Notes: generated by a model from the letters alone, not told the origin. DNA of 64,000 bases from Priestia megaterium (GCA_008180335.1 VTEF01000004.1:850-64849), one strand, 5' to 3'; shown: positions 40,808 to 50,212, numbered from the stretch's first letter. A program made the numbers and translations.

Positions 40808-42940
40808 GTGAGTAACACAATTGGAGATACCTTTGCACTTGATTCAATCGTTTTCTTGTCACTCTTTGTCATTTTTATATGCGCTTTTATCTTTGTAGTT
40901 ACTTTATTAAACCAGAAAATGAAAGAACAGCGGATGATGAAAGGAGCCATTTTTGAGAAGTTGCTTGATCCAATCATTGTAATCAATGAAAGTGGTCATG
41001 TTGTCGAGATGAACCCAATCGCATACAAGTGGTTTTCTGCCCATTTGTTAGGAAGATCAATTAAAACTATTTTTCCTCATCTGCAACTAGTTGACTTGAT
41101 TGTCGGACAGCGCACCGAACAGGTTATTCACGATTTTAAGGGGCAAGAAAAAACGGTTGAATTGACGATTTCTGCTGTTGAAACAGAAACAGTAAAAGAA
41201 TATTTATTTTATATGCGTAACATCACTGAACAAAAGGAATATTGGAATGAACTAATAGAAACGAATGAGCGTTATGAAAGATTATTTCACTCATCCCCAT
41301 TAGCGATTGTTGTCCATCGAGGAGGGAAAATCGTTTCGGTTAATGAAGAGACGCTACGGATTATTGGTGTGAAGAATCGAGAAGAGCTCGTTGATCACGG
41401 GCTTAATGGTTTTGTCATTGAGGAAGACCAAGAGATGGTACGACAGGCTATTAATCAATTTGAGGAAAACGGCATTTCTGAAAGCTTAGTAAATGAAGTA
41501 CGCATCCGTCATTCAGCAGGTAATCTGCTTCATTTAGAAACAAAATCGAACATTATTCGAATCAAAGGTGAAAAATACATTCAAACGATTTTAAAAGATA
41601 TAACTGAGGAGCAGAAAGCTGCAGAAACACTAATATATACAGCATATCGTGACCAGCTAACAGGGCTGCCGAATAAAGTCGTACTAGACACAGTCGGCAA
41701 AAATATGATTAAACGCGCAAAAAAGTATGATATACCTCTTGCGATGGTTTATATGGATATTGATCGCTTTCGTTTTGTAAATGAGACATATGGGCATGAG
41801 TTGGGTGACTTATTGCTGAAAGAAGTGGTCAAGCGAGTTCAATCGATTATGGGGCCAAGTGCTATTTTAGCTCGTTATGGCAGCAATGGTTTTTTATTAT
41901 TGATGAGATACGAGCAGCAAGAAGAGGTCATAAACTTAACGACAGTTATTTTAACAAGGATACAGCTGCCTTTTCATTTTAACGATCTTGAATTATTTGT
42001 AAGCATCAGTATGGGAGTTAGCCTTTATCCGAAAAATGCGCTGACGCTTGAATTATTAATTCGTCAAGCTGAAGCTGCGATGTATCACACGAAAAAGCAC
42101 AACCATCGGCACATTGCGTTTTATGAGACAGCCATGAAGCAATCCAACACCAGAAAGATGATGTTAGAGAATGAGTTGCATCAAGCTGTACAAAACGAGG
42201 AACTCGAATTGTACTATCAACCAAAAGTGGATATTCAGCACCAAACAATTTCTGCAATGGAAGCGCTGCTTCGTTGGAATCACCCAAGGCTTGGACAAAT
42301 TTCACCTGAAGAATTTATTCCTATTGCAGAGGAAACTGGTCTTATTGTTCCCATTAGCGAGTGGGTATTAAAAACAGCATGCTTGCAAAATAAAAGATGG
42401 CAGCAAGCAGGAATTGGACCAATGCGTGTAGCGGTCAATATATCGAGTGTCGAGTTTGGAGAAGACTTATTTATTTCAAAAGTCATGAAAGCACTAAAAG
42501 AAGCTGATCTTCATCCCATGTATTTAGAACTCGAGATTACGGAAAGTGTAGCGATTAAAACGATCGATGTTGTTATCGAAAAATTAAATTTGCTTAAAGG
42601 CCTAGGTGTCTATCTTTCAATTGATGATTTTGGGTCAGGTTATTCATCGCTTAGTTACATTAAGAAATTCCCGATTAATGCTTTAAAAATTGACCGCTTA
42701 TTTATTCGAGACGTTATGCATAGTAAAGAGGAAATAGCGATTGTCGAAGCCATTATTACGCTTGCAAAAAGTTTAGAATTAGAAGTGGTGGCCGAAGGCG
42801 TTGAAACAAAAGATCAAGTAAAGCTGCTCAATCAAGCGCAATGTGATGAAATACAAGGCTACTATTTTAGTAAGCCTGTATCTGCTAGAGAGTTTGAACG
42901 AAGTTATCAAACATTATTAACACATATTAAGGCAATCTGA
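40808..42940 (+). CDS. PAS-GGDEF-EAL protein, probable c-di-GMP phosphodiesterase
   Basis: This 710-residue membrane-anchored signalling protein has one helix (~10-32, SIVFLSLFVIFICAFIFVVT), two PAS domains (~45-270; FEKLLDPIIVINESGHVVEM, LFHSSPLAIVVHRGGKIVSV), GGDEF (~285-445) and EAL (~455-700). The GGDEF active motif reads ARYGSNGFLLL, so cyclase activity is lost. The EAL domain is intact: EALLRWNHP, EITES, SIDDFGSGYSSL, LKIDRLF and EVVAEGVET. It should hydrolyse c-di-GMP, with the degenerate GGDEF possibly binding GTP as a regulator. The GTG start follows GGTGGAGGG. A strong terminator follows. Confidence 0.9.
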   Translation: MSNTIGDTFALDSIVFLSLFVIFICAFIFVVTLLNQKMKEQRMMKGAIFEKLLDPIIVINESGHVVEMNPIAYKWFSAHLLGRSIKTIFPHLQLVDLIVGQRTEQVIHDFKGQEKTVELTISAVETETVKEYLFYMRNITEQKEYWNELIETNERYERLFHSSPLAIVVHRGGKIVSVNEETLRIIGVKNREELVDHGLNGFVIEEDQEMVRQAINQFEENGISESLVNEVRIRHSAGNLLHLETKSNIIRIKGEKYIQTILKDITEEQKAAETLIYTAYRDQLTGLPNKVVLDTVGKNMIKRAKKYDIPLAMVYMDIDRFRFVNETYGHELGDLLLKEVVKRVQSIMGPSAILARYGSNGFLLLMRYEQQEEVINLTTVILTRIQLPFHFNDLELFVSISMGVSLYPKNALTLELLIRQAEAAMYHTKKHNHRHIAFYETAMKQSNTRKMMLENELHQAVQNEELELYYQPKVDIQHQTISAMEALLRWNHPRLGQISPEEFIPIAEETGLIVPISEWVLKTACLQNKRWQQAGIGPMRVAVNISSVEFGEDLFISKVMKALKEADLHPMYLELEITESVAIKTIDVVIEKLNLLKGLGVYLSIDDFGSGYSSLSYIKKFPINALKIDRLFIRDVMHSKEEIAIVEAIITLAKSLELEVVAEGVETKDQVKLLNQAQCDEIQGYYFSKPVSAREFERSYQTLLTHIKAI

Positions 42941-42949
42941 TAAAAACAC

Positions 42950-42984
42950 TAAAACCCCCGCTGATTACGAAGCGGGGGTTTTGG
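42950..42984 (+). terminator. terminator of the GGDEF-EAL gene
   Basis: AAAACCCCCGCT and AGCGGGGGTTTT form a very stable stem with an eight-base loop. Confidence 0.9.
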
Positions 42985-43148
42985 GTTGGTTTACGAGGTA
43001 TGTAGCCGTGTTCATTTTATTTGTTCGCTAGAGAGATTATAAAGTAAAGTCGTAACGGGGAAAATTGTAAAAAAACAGCGGTCAATCTTTTCTTATTCTC
43101 TATTTTTGTGTACGATAGTAGAAAATAATTTTGCTGGGGGAATAACTG

Positions 43149-43544
43149 ATGAAGGTAAAACGTATGCATCATGTCGCCATTATTGGCAGTGATTACGAGC
43201 GGTCAAAGTCTTTTTATGTAAATATGTTAGGTTGTAGGGTAATAAGGGAAACATACCGGCAAGAGCGAGCTTCTTATAAATTGGATTTAGAAGCAGCACC
43301 GGGATTTCAAATTGAGCTATTTTCATTTCCTGATCCGCCGGAGCGCCCATCACGCCCTGAGGCATGCGGACTGCGTCATCTTGCATTTGCAGTAGAGAAT
43401 GTAGCAGAAGCGAAAAAAGAGCTTGAAGAAAAAGGAATTGAAGTAGAGCTGATTCGGATTGATGAATTGACAGGAAGGGCGTTTACATTCTTTGCTGATC
43501 CGGATGGATTGCCGTTAGAATTGTATGAAGAGCATGAGGAATAA
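43149..43544 (+). CDS. VOC-family protein, YaeR-like
   Basis: This 131-residue single-domain glyoxalase-fold protein has MHHVAIIGSDYERSKSFYVN at the start with the first metal His, QIELFSFPDPPERPSRPEA in the middle, ACGLRHLAFAVENV with the second His, and FFADPDGLPLELYE ending with the metal Glu. This is the YaeR group pattern (intact ligands). Substrate unknown. The ATG follows GGGG; a glycosyltransferase gene follows after three bases, so the two are co-transcribed. Confidence 0.88.
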   Translation: MKVKRMHHVAIIGSDYERSKSFYVNMLGCRVIRETYRQERASYKLDLEAAPGFQIELFSFPDPPERPSRPEACGLRHLAFAVENVAEAKKELEEKGIEVELIRIDELTGRAFTFFADPDGLPLELYEEHEE

Positions 43545-43547
43545 AGT

Positions 43548-44366
43548 ATGAAAACTGATTTAGTATCCGTTGTTATTCCAACTTATAATCGGCTTTATCC
43601 ATTAGCAGAGTTAGTGGAATCCCTTTCTAGACAAACGTATCAAAATTTTGAAGTGATCATAGTGAATGATGGAGGGGCATCTGTTCAAGAGTTGAAAAAG
43701 TTGTATTCTTTTTTACATATTGATATTGTGAACGTAAAGAAAAATGTGGGGCATGTGGAGGCTCGAAATATTGGCGTAAGACGGGCAAAAGGCGAATACA
43801 TTATGCTAATGGATGATGATGATTTGCTCGTTTCTTCACATATTGAACGCATGTTAAAAGAGCTCGAAAGCGCTGATTTTGTGTTTTCAGATGTTGAAAT
43901 TTTTGATTATGACATCGTAAATAATGTACGTATTCCTAAAAAACGGACGCTGTTTGCTTATCAGTATGAATTAGAAGGTATGCGGAAGTTTTCGACGTAT
44001 GTACCGTCTGGGAGCCTGTATCGCCGTTCTTTGCACGAGTCTGTCGGTTACTTTGATAAGGATGTTCATCATTATTGGGATTGGGATTTCTATTTGCGTG
44101 TAGCCGCCTGTTTCCGTATTCGGAAATTGACGGCTGCAACTGTGCTGTATGCTTTTTCAGATAAGGGAACGAACCAATCCCTTCTGATGACTGACACACG
44201 AAAGATGTATTTAAATCGTTTATGCAAAAAGCACGGGCTTGGCACGCTTCCTGTGAGAAATTTTTGGCTATTGCTAGAAGAAGCTGATGTGAAAAAGAGA
44301 CAGATGAAAAGTAATCGAATCTGGAACGGAGAGCCGTTTGTGTCGAAATTAGTTCGATCAACATAA
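43548..44366 (+). CDS. family 2 glycosyltransferase
   Basis: This 272-residue cytosolic GT-A enzyme shows VSVVIPTYNRLYPLAELVES, the nucleotide-binding VIIVNDGGA, a GHVEARNIGVRRAKGEYI loop and the metal-binding DxD region YIMLMDDDDLLV, followed by WDWDFYLRVA as acceptor-side segment. It transfers a sugar from a nucleotide donor; acceptor unknown. It has no membrane helices. It is probably an envelope-glycan enzyme, but the neighbours (VOC protein, YkqA-like cyclotransferase) do not define a pathway. Confidence 0.88.
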   Translation: MKTDLVSVVIPTYNRLYPLAELVESLSRQTYQNFEVIIVNDGGASVQELKKLYSFLHIDIVNVKKNVGHVEARNIGVRRAKGEYIMLMDDDDLLVSSHIERMLKELESADFVFSDVEIFDYDIVNNVRIPKKRTLFAYQYELEGMRKFSTYVPSGSLYRRSLHESVGYFDKDVHHYWDWDFYLRVAACFRIRKLTAATVLYAFSDKGTNQSLLMTDTRKMYLNRLCKKHGLGTLPVRNFWLLLEEADVKKRQMKSNRIWNGEPFVSKLVRST

Positions 44367-44393
44367 GGAATGCTGAAAAGAAGGAGAGAGAAG

Positions 44394-45266
44394 ATGAGTA
44401 GCTATGTATTTGCATATGGAACGCTTCGAAAAGGTGAGTGCAATCATGAACAATTACAAGGAGCTCGTCTAATCGCAGCACAAGCTAAAACAAAAGGCGA
44501 GTTATATGATACGCATAAAGGCTATCCGATGCTTGATATAAGCAATAAAGGCTTTGTGTATGGCGAAGTATACGAAGTTTGCGATCCGAAGCAATGGGAA
44601 AGGTTAGATGAGTTAGAAGGATATATAGAGCATGAGCATCCTCAGAATGAATATCATCGTACGATTCAAACCGTCTATACAGATTGCGGCCCGGTTGAAG
44701 CCGTTGTTTATACGACTGGAAGCAATCGGGGATTATTAAAAGAAAAAATTCCACTTGGAGACTGGCGGATATGGAAGGCTAATTTAAGTGAAAGCATATA
44801 CTATTTTGCATATGGTTCTTGCATGGATCATGACCGATTTATTAAACACGGAGTCGATCAACACTTTACAAATTGTCTTGGGAAAGGCACATTATCTGGT
44901 TATTCGCTTCGATATACACATATTACTGACGATGGTGGTCGAGCAGATATGGTAGAAGAAGGCGGCATAGTTGAAGGAAAGCTGTATCAAGTGTCAAGGG
45001 AAGCTGTTGATTATTTGTATGCACGTGAAGGTGTGCACAGTGAAAAATATCGTCCAGCCTTGATTTCAGTTGAGCATAAAGGTCGCATGCTTGATGATGT
45101 ATTGACATTTTTCGTTGTTAATAAGCAGCCAGAAACTGCACCGCCTGATCATTATGCAACCGAGCTTATTCGTGGCAGTACCGGAAGTTTAAGTGATTCA
45201 TATGTTAAGAAATTGCAAGAGCAAGTGGTAGAATTAAAACAAGCGCAAGCTACTATGAAAAAATAG
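44394..45266 (+). CDS. ykqA: double gamma-glutamylcyclotransferase-like protein (YkqA)
   Basis: This 290-residue protein is made of two AIG2/GGCT-fold domains: the first starts SYVFAYGTLRKGECNHEQLQ (residues ~2-125) and the second YYFAYGSCMDHDRFIKHG (~130-270). Each has the YGT/S-L/C loop, and the Glu expected for catalysis can be placed in YGEVYEV/LDELEGY and in REGV. The tandem layout is that of B. subtilis YkqA, annotated as a gamma-glutamylamine cyclotransferase; activity is not proven. ATG 44394 follows AAGGAGAG; an earlier in-frame ATG lacks a site. Confidence 0.85.
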   Translation: MSSYVFAYGTLRKGECNHEQLQGARLIAAQAKTKGELYDTHKGYPMLDISNKGFVYGEVYEVCDPKQWERLDELEGYIEHEHPQNEYHRTIQTVYTDCGPVEAVVYTTGSNRGLLKEKIPLGDWRIWKANLSESIYYFAYGSCMDHDRFIKHGVDQHFTNCLGKGTLSGYSLRYTHITDDGGRADMVEEGGIVEGKLYQVSREAVDYLYAREGVHSEKYRPALISVEHKGRMLDDVLTFFVVNKQPETAPPDHYATELIRGSTGSLSDSYVKKLQEQVVELKQAQATMKK

Positions 45267-45267
45267 A

Positions 45268-45303
45268 AACAGCAAGCAGTCAAAACTGCTTGCTGTTGTT
45301 TAG
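45268..45303. terminator. terminator between ykqA and signal peptidase gene
   Basis: AACAGCAAGCAGT and ACTGCTTGCTGTT form a perfect stem with a four-base loop, between two convergent genes. Confidence 0.8.
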
Positions 45304-45851
45304 TTCATAATTTCGATATCATTAAGAGGCCAATATTTGACGTTTACTTCACCAACAATAGATGAAATAGGTGTTAGTCCAAAATGACGCCCATCGCGGC
45401 TGATTCGCCGGTTATCGCCTAAAACAAGAACAAATCCTTCTGGAATAATGCCATCAGCTGAAAACTCGGCTGTGGAAAAATTTTCAGTGAATCGTTCATA
45501 TACAGGGATGTGCTGTAAATGTTTATGGAGGTGGGGTTCATCAACCTGTTTGTTATTAATATAGAGTTGATCATCAATATAGTCAATTTTTTCGCCAGGT
45601 ACACCAATAATCCGTTTGACAAGGAAATCGTTGCTGTAAGGAGCATGGAGAACAACAAGATCAAAGCGCTCATAATCACTGAATTTGTTAATAATAATCC
45701 GATTGCCTTCTTGCAAAGTAGGATTCATTGAATCACCTTTAACTGTGTAAGGCTGAAAAAAGTAATGCTGTATAATCAAGGAAAATAGCAGTGTTCCAAT
45801 AATGATACAGGAATAAATGAGTAGTTCTCGCTTCATGTTATTTTTTATCAT
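45300..45851 (-). CDS. signal peptidase I (SipS/SipT type)
   Basis: This 183-residue membrane-anchored protease has one N-terminal helix (LIYSCIIIGTLLFSLIIQHY). Box B is YTVKGDSMNPTLQEGN with catalytic Ser ~41, box D is DFLVKRIIGVPGEKIDY with catalytic Lys ~79, and box E is VLVLGDNRRISRDGRHFGL. The P-type Gram-positive layout and length match SipS/T/U. It removes signal peptides from secreted preproteins on the outer face. Single gene; the ATG has AAGGTG at a longer distance. Confidence 0.93.
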   Translation of the reverse strand: MIKNNMKRELLIYSCIIIGTLLFSLIIQHYFFQPYTVKGDSMNPTLQEGNRIIINKFSDYERFDLVVLHAPYSNDFLVKRIIGVPGEKIDYIDDQLYINNKQVDEPHLHKHLQHIPVYERFTENFSTAEFSADGIIPEGFVLVLGDNRRISRDGRHFGLTPISSIVGEVNVKYWPLNDIEIMN

Positions 45852-46028
45852 AGTTCGTTGTACACCTTCTTTTAGTGCTAGCTTAGTTTACGTTTTATGT
45901 GATGTGAAAATGCTCATAAAAACAAAAGAAATGACAGGTTCGATTTTACCATTACTAACTAAAGATTTCCAACTTCATTGATAGGCAGGCTGATATATTA
46001 ATTGCATACGAGTAATGTCTCCGCCAAA

Positions 46029-46060
46029 TGAAAGCCTCTTCATTTACTGAAGAGGCTCTT
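46029..46060 (-). terminator. terminator of the LapA-domain gene
   Basis: AGCCTCTTCA and TGAAGAGGCT form a perfect stem, followed on the minus strand by TTCATTT. Confidence 0.7.
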
Positions 46061-46068
46061 ATTTCGCT

Positions 46069-46398
46069 TTATATGCTTGTTTCACTTTTCCGCGTTCGGG
46101 CAGAGGCAGGTTCAGCTACAGGTGTTTCCGGTTGCTGTTGTTGAAGCTCTGCTTCTAGCTCGTTCAGTTGTTTGTTTTTTTGTTTGAGCTGGCTGTTTAA
46201 TTGAACAATTCTCACAAAGCTAAGCGAAGTAGCTACAACCCCTCCAAAAACCGCAGAGGTTAAAATAATTAAAATGAGAGGCCATTCTTGTGAACCAAAT
46301 ACATAATTAAATTGAACAGGCTCATTGTTAATGACAGCTAGTGTTGCAATGATAAGAGAAAAGATAAGACCTAAAATAAAAAAGCGCTGTCCTTTCAT
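46069..46398 (-). CDS. LapA/DUF1049-family small membrane protein
   Basis: This 109-residue protein has two helices (FFILGLIFSLIIATLAVINN and WPLILIILTSAVFGGVVATS) separated by a short NEPVQFNYVFGSQEW loop. A cytosolic coiled coil rich in Gln/Glu/Leu follows (QLKQKNKQLNELEAELQQQQ) and a basic tail. This is the LapA domain architecture, as in B. subtilis YrvD. Role in Gram-positives is unclear. ATG 46398 is used; a GTG three codons upstream sits too close to the ribosome site. Confidence 0.82.
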   Translation of the reverse strand: MKGQRFFILGLIFSLIIATLAVINNEPVQFNYVFGSQEWPLILIILTSAVFGGVVATSLSFVRIVQLNSQLKQKNKQLNELEAELQQQQPETPVAEPASARTRKSETSI

Positions 46399-46633
46399 AC
46401 GATACACACCCTTTCAGTATTCGGTTAGAAATTGAATCCGATATGCATAGATTCCTTGTTATCTAGTTTATACATATGCTTAATTTTACCATAAACTAAA
46501 ACGAAACTTCAATCAGTGGGGGATTGCCCGCTGAAGCCGGATTAAATATTTTTTCATTAATATATACTTTTCCTATAAACCAACCAAAAAAGCATCCACC
46601 TCATTTGAGATGAATGCTTTTTTGATTGGTTAC

Positions 46634-47359
46634 TTAAAATGCACGTAGGCTGTTGTCATTTAACCATTGCTTACGATCAGCTGCGTCTTCAAACAATGCA
46701 TCTGCATTTGTAAAATGAGAAGCAATGACGTACTCAATTGTTGCAAGTGGAGCCATTAATAAGCGCCAGTTTAGGGAGATTACCCCATTTTCAGTTGTTG
46801 CATATTCGTCTTGTAATTCTGTCCATTTGACTGTTTCAGGAGCATCTGCTGCCACTTTTTTAACAGATTTTCGTGCTTCGTTAAACTTTTCATCAGCACG
46901 TCCTTGATACCATTCTGTTAATAGGTGTTGGATGCTTTCATTTGTTTGTTCTTCAGTCCATGTTTGTGGAACGGTTGCAATGAATTTTGCCCGGAAAGTC
47001 ATTTCAGCTTTCTGCACATCATCACGTACGATATTTAAGCGGTATTGACGACCTAAGTATGAAAATTTGTCATCGTTTTCAAAAGAAGCTGTCGTTGATT
47101 TTGCGTCTTCTTTTTTTACTGCTTCTTTTTTAGGTGCAGCTTTAGGTGTTTCTTCACTTTTTTTACCTTCGTTTAATTGTTGTAAAATCCAAGTCGCTTT
47201 ACGCGCAATAACCGAACGAACATTGTTTTCATTTAAACCTCTCGGAATAATAACTGTTACGCCTTCACTGTCACAAATTTGCACCGTGATATCGGTTTTA
47301 TTTGGAACGACTTTAATTTTGTAGTCAATTGTTTGTTTGCCAATTTGATACGTATACAT
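46634..47359 (-). CDS. YgjP/M48-like domain protein lacking the HExxH motif
   Basis: This 241-residue soluble protein has the YgjP (DUF45) order: an N-terminal YQIGKQTIDYKIKVV strand pair, VTVIIPRGLNENNVRSVIAR, WILQQLNEGKK, then a Lys/Ala/Glu linker (~70-95), YLGRQYRLNIVRD, and a C-terminal LNWRLLMAPLATIEYVIASH. In active members the last block continues VVHELAHL with the zinc HExxH; here it reads YVIASHFTNADALFED, so the metal site is gone. The second His/Trp block is reduced to RKQWLND. It is a non-catalytic paralogue or has diverged in function. Start with ATG and GGAG upstream; flanked by non-coding DNA. Confidence 0.75.
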   Translation of the reverse strand: MYTYQIGKQTIDYKIKVVPNKTDITVQICDSEGVTVIIPRGLNENNVRSVIARKATWILQQLNEGKKSEETPKAAPKKEAVKKEDAKSTTASFENDDKFSYLGRQYRLNIVRDDVQKAEMTFRAKFIATVPQTWTEEQTNESIQHLLTEWYQGRADEKFNEARKSVKKVAADAPETVKWTELQDEYATTENGVISLNWRLLMAPLATIEYVIASHFTNADALFEDAADRKQWLNDNSLRAF

Positions 47360-47586
47360 ATAGTTTTTCGTGCTCCTTTCTACAAATCTTCATTTTATAA
47401 GCAAAGATAGAGTTTGGTCAAATGAAAGAATAATCAGATATTTAGAAAAGGTAAAAAATAAGCATAATGAAATAAAAAAATTTTTTTATTATTTGCAAAA
47501 AAATAGGAAAATATACCGATAATAGGATTATAGATAGATAAATGAAACGTTTTAGAGGTTTCAATGATTTCATGGGGGATGAAGAG

Positions 47587-49347
47587 ATGAGAAAAAGGTT
47601 TATTCATAGCTTGCGCTTTAAAATGTTAGCGCTTATTACAGTCATTATTGTAACGGCATCATCTTTAATAGGTATTTCAAGCTATTATATCGCTAAACAG
47701 CGTCTGATAGAGGCTGGAAAACTCAATTTGCAGCATACAGTTGATGGAGCATTGGCGGTTGTAAGGCAGTTACATCAACAAGAAGAATTTAAACAGTTAA
47801 GTGGTAAGGATGCAAAGCAACAAGCTGCGGATTTATTAGTAGGAACGAAAATTAATAATAATAAACGAGACTACAAAAAGTCAGGCTTTTTATATAAAGA
47901 AAATGGCTACATGTTTGTTTATACAAGCGACCAAGTTGCCCAAGTACATCCAATGGGCGTAGAAGGGCAAAATATGTCTGAAGTAAAGGATGCAAAAGGC
48001 AATGCTGTCATTGCCAATTTGTTAAAGGTAGCAAAAGCGGATCAGCCTGAAGATCGCTTTTACATATATCCTTGGAAAAATGAAGGTGAAACAGCTGTCA
48101 AAGACAAAATTGCGTATATGACTTATTTTGAGCCATGGGACTGGTATATTGGCATTGGTGCTTATGAAGATGAGTTTTACGAAGGTTTAACAAAACTTAA
48201 ATGGATGACATTTATGGTGACTCTTCTTTCAACAATTGTAGCAAGCGGAATTTTATACATAAGTCTTCGCCGTTATCTTGTTACAATTGAGCAGGTGAGC
48301 AGAGCGATGCAAGATGTTGCAGATGGTGATTTAAACGTATCAATCGAAGAGTCTCCTGGAGCAGATGAAGTCCATCTTTTAACAACATCATTTAATGACA
48401 TGACAAGACAAATGCAAACCGTTATTAAAAAGGTTAATGAAACAGGAGAAATGGTCGCTTCTTCCTCTCAGCAATTAACAGCAAGCGCGGAAGAAACAAA
48501 GACTGCAGCAAATGAAGTAACGGTATCGATGCAGGAAGTAGCTTCAGGTGCCGAGAATCAATTAACTAGTATCGAACAAACTGAAAATGCAATGGTTGAA
48601 ATGGCAAAACTTCTTGAGAAAATGACAAGTCAGTCTGCAAAAGTGTTAAAAGAAATGAATCAAACTTCCCAGGAAGCATCGACTGGTAGTGAATCATTAA
48701 AACGCGTAACAGAGCAAATGAATAAAATTCACCAAGCTGTTCATGGTTCAACAGAGACTGTTAAACGACTGGAGAACCGCTCGACAGAAATTGGCCAAAT
48801 CATTAGTGTGATTACAGGAATTGCTGATCAAACGAACTTGTTAGCACTTAATGCAGCAATTGAAGCAGCACGTGCAGGTGAGTACGGAAAAGGGTTTGCC
48901 GTTGTAGCAGATGAAGTTCGAAAATTAGCGGAGGAATCGAAGAAATCTGCTGATGAAATTGGTCATATGCTAAAAGAAATTCAACAAGAAACGAAACAAG
49001 TATATGCGGGTATGAAAATGAATACGGAAGACGTTGTGGTGGGAATGGACGTAGTAGAAGAAGCAAACGAAAAGTTCACAAAGATAATTGCTGATATTTT
49101 GCAGGTGCAAAGCGAAATAAAAGTGATTACGAATGCGACTAGCGAGGTTGACCACTATTCATTTAAAATCATGGAGACAATCATGATGCTGTCGGAAGTA
49201 GCCAAACAATCAGCTTCTAGTGCAGAGACGGTGGCAGCTGCATCTGAGGAAGAATTAGCAGCGATGGAAGAGATTGTGTCTGCTTCAAATTCGTTGAGTC
49301 AACTATCTCAAGAGCTGCAGGATTTACTGAATAAATTTAAAATTTAA
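47587..49347 (+). CDS. methyl-accepting chemotaxis protein with single Cache domain
   Basis: This 586-residue receptor has helix 1 ([20 protein letters not shown]), an outer sCache_2 domain (~45-195; [59 protein letters not shown]), helix 2 ([19 protein letters not shown]), HAMP (~225-275) and a signalling domain with the hairpin tip [20 protein letters not shown] and [20 protein letters not shown]. The tip gives coupling to CheA/CheW. Cache folds of this type sense small carboxylates or amino acids; the ligand is unknown. ATG 47587 is chosen because GGGGG precedes it; an upstream ATG (47542) has none. Confidence 0.9.
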   Translation: MRKRFIHSLRFKMLALITVIIVTASSLIGISSYYIAKQRLIEAGKLNLQHTVDGALAVVRQLHQQEEFKQLSGKDAKQQAADLLVGTKINNNKRDYKKSGFLYKENGYMFVYTSDQVAQVHPMGVEGQNMSEVKDAKGNAVIANLLKVAKADQPEDRFYIYPWKNEGETAVKDKIAYMTYFEPWDWYIGIGAYEDEFYEGLTKLKWMTFMVTLLSTIVASGILYISLRRYLVTIEQVSRAMQDVADGDLNVSIEESPGADEVHLLTTSFNDMTRQMQTVIKKVNETGEMVASSSQQLTASAEETKTAANEVTVSMQEVASGAENQLTSIEQTENAMVEMAKLLEKMTSQSAKVLKEMNQTSQEASTGSESLKRVTEQMNKIHQAVHGSTETVKRLENRSTEIGQIISVITGIADQTNLLALNAAIEAARAGEYGKGFAVVADEVRKLAEESKKSADEIGHMLKEIQQETKQVYAGMKMNTEDVVVGMDVVEEANEKFTKIIADILQVQSEIKVITNATSEVDHYSFKIMETIMMLSEVAKQSASSAETVAAASEEELAAMEEIVSASNSLSQLSQELQDLLNKFKI

Positions 49348-49355
49348 AAAATGAC

Positions 49356-49383
49356 TTGCGTATTTGAGATAATTTGGTATAAT
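49356..49383 (+). promoter_or_regulatory. promoter of the SAM-riboswitch transcript
   Basis: TTGCGT and a perfect TATAAT are separated by 16 bases, ending 20 bases before the riboswitch P1 stem. Confidence 0.75.
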
Positions 49384-49402
49384 AAGTTCTAAATTCAATA
49401 AT

Positions 49403-49500
49403 GTTATCACGAGTGGACGAGAGATCTGGCTCTTTGACTCCACAGCAACCTACGAATGTAAGGTGCTCCTACCAGCAAAGCAACTGCTTTGGGTGATAAG
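49403..49500 (+). ncRNA. SAM-I (S-box) riboswitch
   Basis: P1 arms TTATCAC and GTGATAA enclose the conserved core of the S-box: GAGTGGACGAGAGA, TGGCTCTTTGACTCC, CAGCAACCT, AAGGTGCTCCTACCAGC, then a P4-like AAAGCAACTGCTTT. Order and spacing match the SAM-I aptamer. A strong terminator follows within ten bases, so SAM binding should end transcription. It controls the 80-residue gene at 49573, not a known methionine gene. Confidence 0.9.
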
Positions 49501-49507
49501 ACGGGTG

Positions 49508-49546
49508 AAAGCTCATTTTGCATCTAAAGCAAAATGAGCTTTTTTA
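49508..49546 (+). terminator. riboswitch-controlled terminator
   Basis: AAGCTCATTTTGC and GCAAAATGAGCTT form a perfect stem with a seven-base loop and T-rich tail. An antiterminator would form by pairing of the P1 3' side with the ascending arm region. Confidence 0.88.
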
Positions 49547-49572
49547 ATTGAGATGAAAAGGAGAGATGGTCA

Positions 49573-49815
49573 ATGACACAAGTAATCGCAAGCCGCAAAG
49601 GAGAAGCTGCATTAAAACAAATATTAGCTCGTTTTAAAAGTCCCTATACTGTAACTTGTCGTCCATTAGAAACATTTTATGAAGTTGTTGTCACAAATGC
49701 AGTTTATACATATGCCATTGGGATTGATATAAGACAAGTTGAACAAAGCAATGCCGAGGAACTTCAGAAAGTATGTCACGATAAATTAAGAAGAGTTGGC
49801 TGTTTATTATCTTAA
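49573..49815 (+). CDS. unknown small protein under SAM riboswitch control
   Basis: This 80-residue cytosolic basic protein has MTQVIASRKGEAALKQILAR, RFKSPYTVTCRPLETFYEVV, NAVYTYAIGIDIRQVEQSNA and a LQKVCHDKLRRVGCLLS end with two Cys. An alpha-beta-beta-alpha fold seems likely. I recognise no family. The ATG follows AAAAGGAGAG. Being the only gene behind an S-box points to methionine, cysteine or SAM metabolism, or to a small regulator; it is not a known transporter or enzyme. No terminator is clear after it; bases 49816-50121 hold no other gene. Confidence 0.8.
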   Translation: MTQVIASRKGEAALKQILARFKSPYTVTCRPLETFYEVVVTNAVYTYAIGIDIRQVEQSNAEELQKVCHDKLRRVGCLLS

Positions 49816-50121
49816 TCGATGCTACAGTTAGTTTAACATGTCAAATTAATAGGAATGAACACAATATTTCCAGCATAAAACTGATTGAAGCCATCAAATT
49901 ATAAACAATCCCCAATTAAGTGAATTGTCTAGTTTTTATGTAGAAAAACCATTTCCGTTGACAGCTCATATCTTTCTTGCTTATAATCAAAATCCATTAT
50001 ATTTTATAGGTATCAATAATTGTCGAAATTTTTACAAAAATTAACCATTACAATTCATGAAAATTGTGGTATGTTATAAAACAAGAATATTTCGTATCCC
50101 CAAATGGAAAGGAGTTAAGGC

Positions 50122-50211
50122 ATGGAAGTATTAGTTGAACATGGAAATGATGAAGTAAGCAAACAATTCATTGATCGCGTTCTTGATTTTCTAGAAGAAG
50201 ATGAAAGATAA
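50122..50211 (+). CDS. 29-residue acidic small protein
   Basis: A strong AAAGGAG site nine bases before ATG opens MEVLVEHGNDEVSKQFIDRV, followed by LDFLEEDER and stop. A perfect terminator begins two bases later. The compact unit of ribosome site, frame and terminator strongly suggests a real gene. The peptide is a very acidic amphipathic helix. No family is recognised. Confidence 0.7.
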   Translation: MEVLVEHGNDEVSKQFIDRVLDFLEEDER

Positions 50212-50212
50212 G

